IMG/VR virus record: IMGVR_UViG_3300009149_003335
Location: 1 to 22,205 of that record
Reading direction: 5' to 3' (one strand)
DNA length: 22,205 nucleotides
From: a virus
The position numbers were made by a program, and so were the translations under genes. The notes beneath the pieces are model-generated. The model saw only the letters and a program-made list of their open reading frames with translations, ran no database searches and had not been told where the DNA came from. Positions 19,645 to 22,205 of this stretch are shown here, in pieces (the first letter of the stretch is position 1; each line of letters begins with the position of its first letter).

Positions 19645-22205
19645 TTGTCAAAAAAGAATAAGAAAAAGAGTAGTATAGGTCATAAATTTACGGAATCAAA
19701 GATCCCTTCCCAGATTTTGGGAGGGGACTTTGACCCATCTATGCACGACCCTGCCGTTCTAGAAGAACGAATAGCTAATGGGTGTAACAAAGACGTAGAA
19801 GAGATAAGGGTCTTATTTGTATCTGAAGCTTCTTATCTACATACAGGTTTCTCAACTTATATGAGAGAAGTCTTGAAGCGTCTAATGAAAAACCCTAAGT
19901 TTAATATAGCTGAACTTGGAGCGTATGGTCATAGCCCCGAACAAGAACCTAGGGCTGGAAATATTCCTTGGAAGTATTATCCCAACATGCCAAAGACCAA
20001 CGAAGAGGAGCAGTCATACAAAGCTAACTATAAAGACAACCAGTTTGGAAAGTGGAAGTTTGGTGAAGTTCTAGAAGACTTTAAACCTGACATTCTATTG
20101 CTACACAGAGATTGGTGGATGGATAAATTTGTTCTTGAGAATCAACTATCTAAAAAGTTCCATATAATTTGGATGGCTTGCCTTCCTCCAGGTACTCCTA
20201 TCCTTACAGATAGTGGGTATGTAGACATAGAAAGCGTTAGGTCAGGAGATCGGGTTGTCTCGCACACAGGAGAAATAAGAACTGTAACTGAGACTATGCA
20301 AAGAAAGTCTGATGGAACCCTGATGGAGATAACCTCTAGGTCAGATTCGTCACCAATTTCTATGACTCCAGAGCACCCGATGTTGGTATTTAAAAAAGAT
20401 AAAAACGATAGAAGGAGCAATAGATCTTCGGTTTATAAAGATAAGACCCCTGTATGGACGGAGGCTAAGGATATAAGTGTTGGAGATTTAATTTGCTTCC
20501 CAATTATCAAACAGAGCTTTTTTGATGAAAAAATATCTATTTCAGAGAATGTGCCTGAGTTGAATTTAAACTACGAAGGTGGCTATGTTTCCCTCAGTAA
20601 AAGCAATCATGTGGTTAAAGAAAGTATAGATATAAATGAGGATTTCGCTAGATTAATAGGCTACGCACTGGGAGATGGTGGAAGATGCTATAATGATAGA
20701 TTTGGGATTGTGTTTGAAAAACATGAGAAATCTTTTGCTATAGATGTTGCAAATATAATGCAAAAATCTTTCGGCCTAGAATCTACTATTAATACTAGAG
20801 AGTCTGGATCACATGAGGTAATATGCCACAGTAAGATATTGGGAACATTCTTTATGAATGCAACCAATAATAAGAATTCTATACCCAAGTTCATAATGCT
20901 AAATAGTACTAAAATAAGAAAATCATTTTTAGCAGGACTAATAAGAGCAGATGGGCATTACAAGAGTTGTAAAAATGTAAGCATAACCTGTTCAAAAAAA
21001 GGTCTAGCTAATGAAATTAGAGCACTAATGCTATCATGCAAATATGGGGTAACCATAAGGAAGTATGATAAACTCGCTGGTGAAATAGACGGCAGAGAGT
21101 GTAAAGGCTCATCCTATTTTAGAATAAAGACTGGCATTGGGTCTGATATAAAAGATATAGACAGCTATACTAAGAAATATGGAGAAATAGAATTTACTCC
21201 TAATGAAAAAACTAGAGCAGTTGTTCATTTTGTTGGAAATTATGCAGTATCTGCCGTTGAAAGCATAATAGAAAAGGAATATGATGGCTATGTGTACAAC
21301 TTTGAAGTTGAAGTTGACAATAGTTACACTAGTAATTTCATTGTTCACAATTGCATAGACTCTTATCCGCAGCAGTGGTCTTGGCTAAAGAGTTATACGC
21401 AAGTTGACACTGTAATGGCTTATTCCCACTTTGGTAAAAAAGTAATGGAAGATCAGTCCCGAACCAAGCTAGCAGAATTTAATGGTGTAGTTCCGATTGA
21501 TGTTAAGTATGTTTGCCCAGGTGCCTCCGATCCTAATGTTTTTAAACCACTAAATAAAACTGACGTAAAAAGATCTCTAGGTATTGATCCAGATATGAAG
21601 ATAATCGGGACGGTGATGAGAAATCAGCCCAGAAAACTTTTCACTAGGCTTATTGAGTCATTTGCACTATTTCTAAGAAAATATCCAGATAAAGCCAAAA
21701 ATACTTTTCTAATGCTGCATACTGGAATTCCAGACGTAGGGTTTGATATACCAGAATCTATTCATAGATTTGATGTAGAAGATCGTGTAATATTCTCTTG
21801 GCTTTGTCACTCGTGTGGTAAAAACGGGGTAGCTCTCTGGGGCTTTGTTGGACAAGAATGTCCTAGTTGTAAAAAGAAAGTTCTAGATGGAACTAATCAA
21901 CCTTGTATTAATACTCCCAACACAGCTAGGGGTCTACCTGATGACAAGCTAAATGAGATATACAATGTCATGGATCTTTATATACAGGCAAGCATCTGCG
22001 AGGGATGCCTCGATGGGGATAGCCTGGTAACGAGTAAAGATGGACTTAAGAAGATAAAGGATATAACAACCGATGATTATGTTCTATCTCTTGAGGGAAA
22101 TTGGCAAAAGGTCAATAAAGTCTTTAAAAACGATCCAACGATTGATGTATATGAACTACAGGTGGCCGGAAGTAGTGACAATTTAACGGTTACTGGTAAT
22201 CACCC
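19645..22205 (+). CDS. GT4-type glycosyltransferase with two inteins, 3' end missing
   Basis: The frame is open from TTG 19645 to the window end (853 codons plus). Removing intein 1 joins IIWMA to CIDSYPQQW. The extein reads as a GT-B glycosyltransferase: an N-terminal Rossmann domain (IRVLFVSEASYLHTGFSTY, then DILLLHRDWW), a linker, then AYSHFGKK and NGVVPIDVKYVCPGASDPNVF, typical of group 1 enzymes. The C-terminal domain starts at IIGTVMRNQPRK. A four-Cys zinc ribbon (Cys721, Cys724, Cys739, Cys742) is inserted before LNEIYNVMDLYIQASICEG, the usual EGxG donor-sugar region, where intein 2 begins. It transfers a sugar to an unknown acceptor; DNA, virion or host surface are all possible. Its place after ssb makes DNA worth considering. 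Confidence 0.88.
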   Translation, partial: MSKKNKKKSSIGHKFTESKIPSQILGGDFDPSMHDPAVLEERIANGCNKDVEEIRVLFVSEASYLHTGFSTYMREVLKRLMKNPKFNIAELGAYGHSPEQEPRAGNIPWKYYPNMPKTNEEEQSYKANYKDNQFGKWKFGEVLEDFKPDILLLHRDWWMDKFVLENQLSKKFHIIWMACLPPGTPILTDSGYVDIESVRSGDRVVSHTGEIRTVTETMQRKSDGTLMEITSRSDSSPISMTPEHPMLVFKKDKNDRRSNRSSVYKDKTPVWTEAKDISVGDLICFPIIKQSFFDEKISISENVPELNLNYEGGYVSLSKSNHVVKESIDINEDFARLIGYALGDGGRCYNDRFGIVFEKHEKSFAIDVANIMQKSFGLESTINTRESGSHEVICHSKILGTFFMNATNNKNSIPKFIMLNSTKIRKSFLAGLIRADGHYKSCKNVSITCSKKGLANEIRALMLSCKYGVTIRKYDKLAGEIDGRECKGSSYFRIKTGIGSDIKDIDSYTKKYGEIEFTPNEKTRAVVHFVGNYAVSAVESIIEKEYDGYVYNFEVEVDNSYTSNFIVHNCIDSYPQQWSWLKSYTQVDTVMAYSHFGKKVMEDQSRTKLAEFNGVVPIDVKYVCPGASDPNVFKPLNKTDVKRSLGIDPDMKIIGTVMRNQPRKLFTRLIESFALFLRKYPDKAKNTFLMLHTGIPDVGFDIPESIHRFDVEDRVIFSWLCHSCGKNGVALWGFVGQECPSCKKKVLDGTNQPCINTPNTARGLPDDKLNEIYNVMDLYIQASICEGCLDGDSLVTSKDGLKKIKDITTDDYVLSLEGNWQKVNKVFKNDPTIDVYELQVAGSSDNLTVTGNH
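20179..21351 (+). mobile_element. Intein 1 of the glycosyltransferase, LAGLIDADG type
   Basis: This is a 391-residue in-frame intein. It starts at Cys179 (CLPPGTPILTDSG), has block B at ISMTPEHPM, and ends NFIVHN before Cys570. Two endonuclease motifs are visible, LIGYALGDGG (Asp344) and LAGLIRADGH (Asp436). Excision restores an uninterrupted Rossmann-domain segment ending HIIWMA-CIDSY. Cys is used as the first downstream residue, unlike the Ser in the helicase and polymerase inteins. Confidence 0.94.
22006..22205 (+). mobile_element. Start of intein 2 of the glycosyltransferase, truncated by the window end
   Basis: The first 66 residues of a second intein are visible, from Cys788 (CLDGDSLVTSKDGLKKI) to block B at LTVTGNHP. 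It follows ICEG directly, where glycosyltransferases continue with the EGxG donor-binding motif. The endonuclease type and C-terminal junction lie outside the window. An alternative first Cys at 21997 fits block A less well. Confidence 0.88.

Noticed and set aside
21997-22005. Cys at 21997 as the first residue of the second glycosyltransferase intein.
   Set aside because: The next Cys at 22006 gives a canonical block A (CLDGDSLV) and leaves ICEG as the natural extein end.

Overview
The window is one dense, co-directional stretch of an AT-rich tailed double-stranded DNA phage genome. Every convincing gene is on the + strand, most neighbours overlap by 1 to 14 bases or nearly touch, and TTG and GTG starts are common. 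No structural, packaging, tRNA or CRISPR features are visible. A lipoprotein signal and a secreted serine protease point weakly to a Gram-negative host. I cannot name the host or the phage genus from sequence alone.

Left part (1-3964): the end of an adenylosuccinate synthetase-family gene (PurA or its phage relative PurZ), a small helix-turn-helix protein, an unrecognised basic protein, a MazG-like nucleotide pyrophosphohydrolase, a putative single-strand annealing protein, an LL-H-type holin, a lipoprotein and a secreted trypsin-like protease. This block closes with a strong intrinsic terminator at 3936-3964.

Right part (3977-22205): the replication and recombination module. It holds RecA, a PD-(D/E)XK-like nuclease, a DnaB-type helicase, a DnaG-like primase with a Toprim domain, a dNMP kinase, a Cas4/RecB-like nuclease, a P-loop kinase-like ATPase and a group of micro-ORFs. 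These are followed by a C-family DNA polymerase III alpha subunit, a HExxH protein, SSB and a GT4-type glycosyltransferase that runs off the window. Together they could supply a largely self-contained replisome plus nucleotide supply.

The outstanding feature is inteins. Four complete inteins and the start of a fifth lie in three genes: one in the helicase P-loop, two in the polymerase (PHP domain and polymerase core) and two in the glycosyltransferase, the second beside the nucleotide-sugar binding motif. Three carry LAGLIDADG endonuclease motifs. One carries an HNH domain and ends in Ser-Asn instead of the usual His-Asn. The helicase, polymerase and glycosyltransferase would each need splicing to regain an intact conserved site.

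A second theme is possible DNA base modification. A PurA/PurZ-like synthetase, a MazG-like hydrolase, a dNMP kinase and a glycosyltransferase lie in the same window. This is suggestive only: the residue that separates PurA from PurZ lies upstream of the window, and no DatZ-like dATPase is seen.
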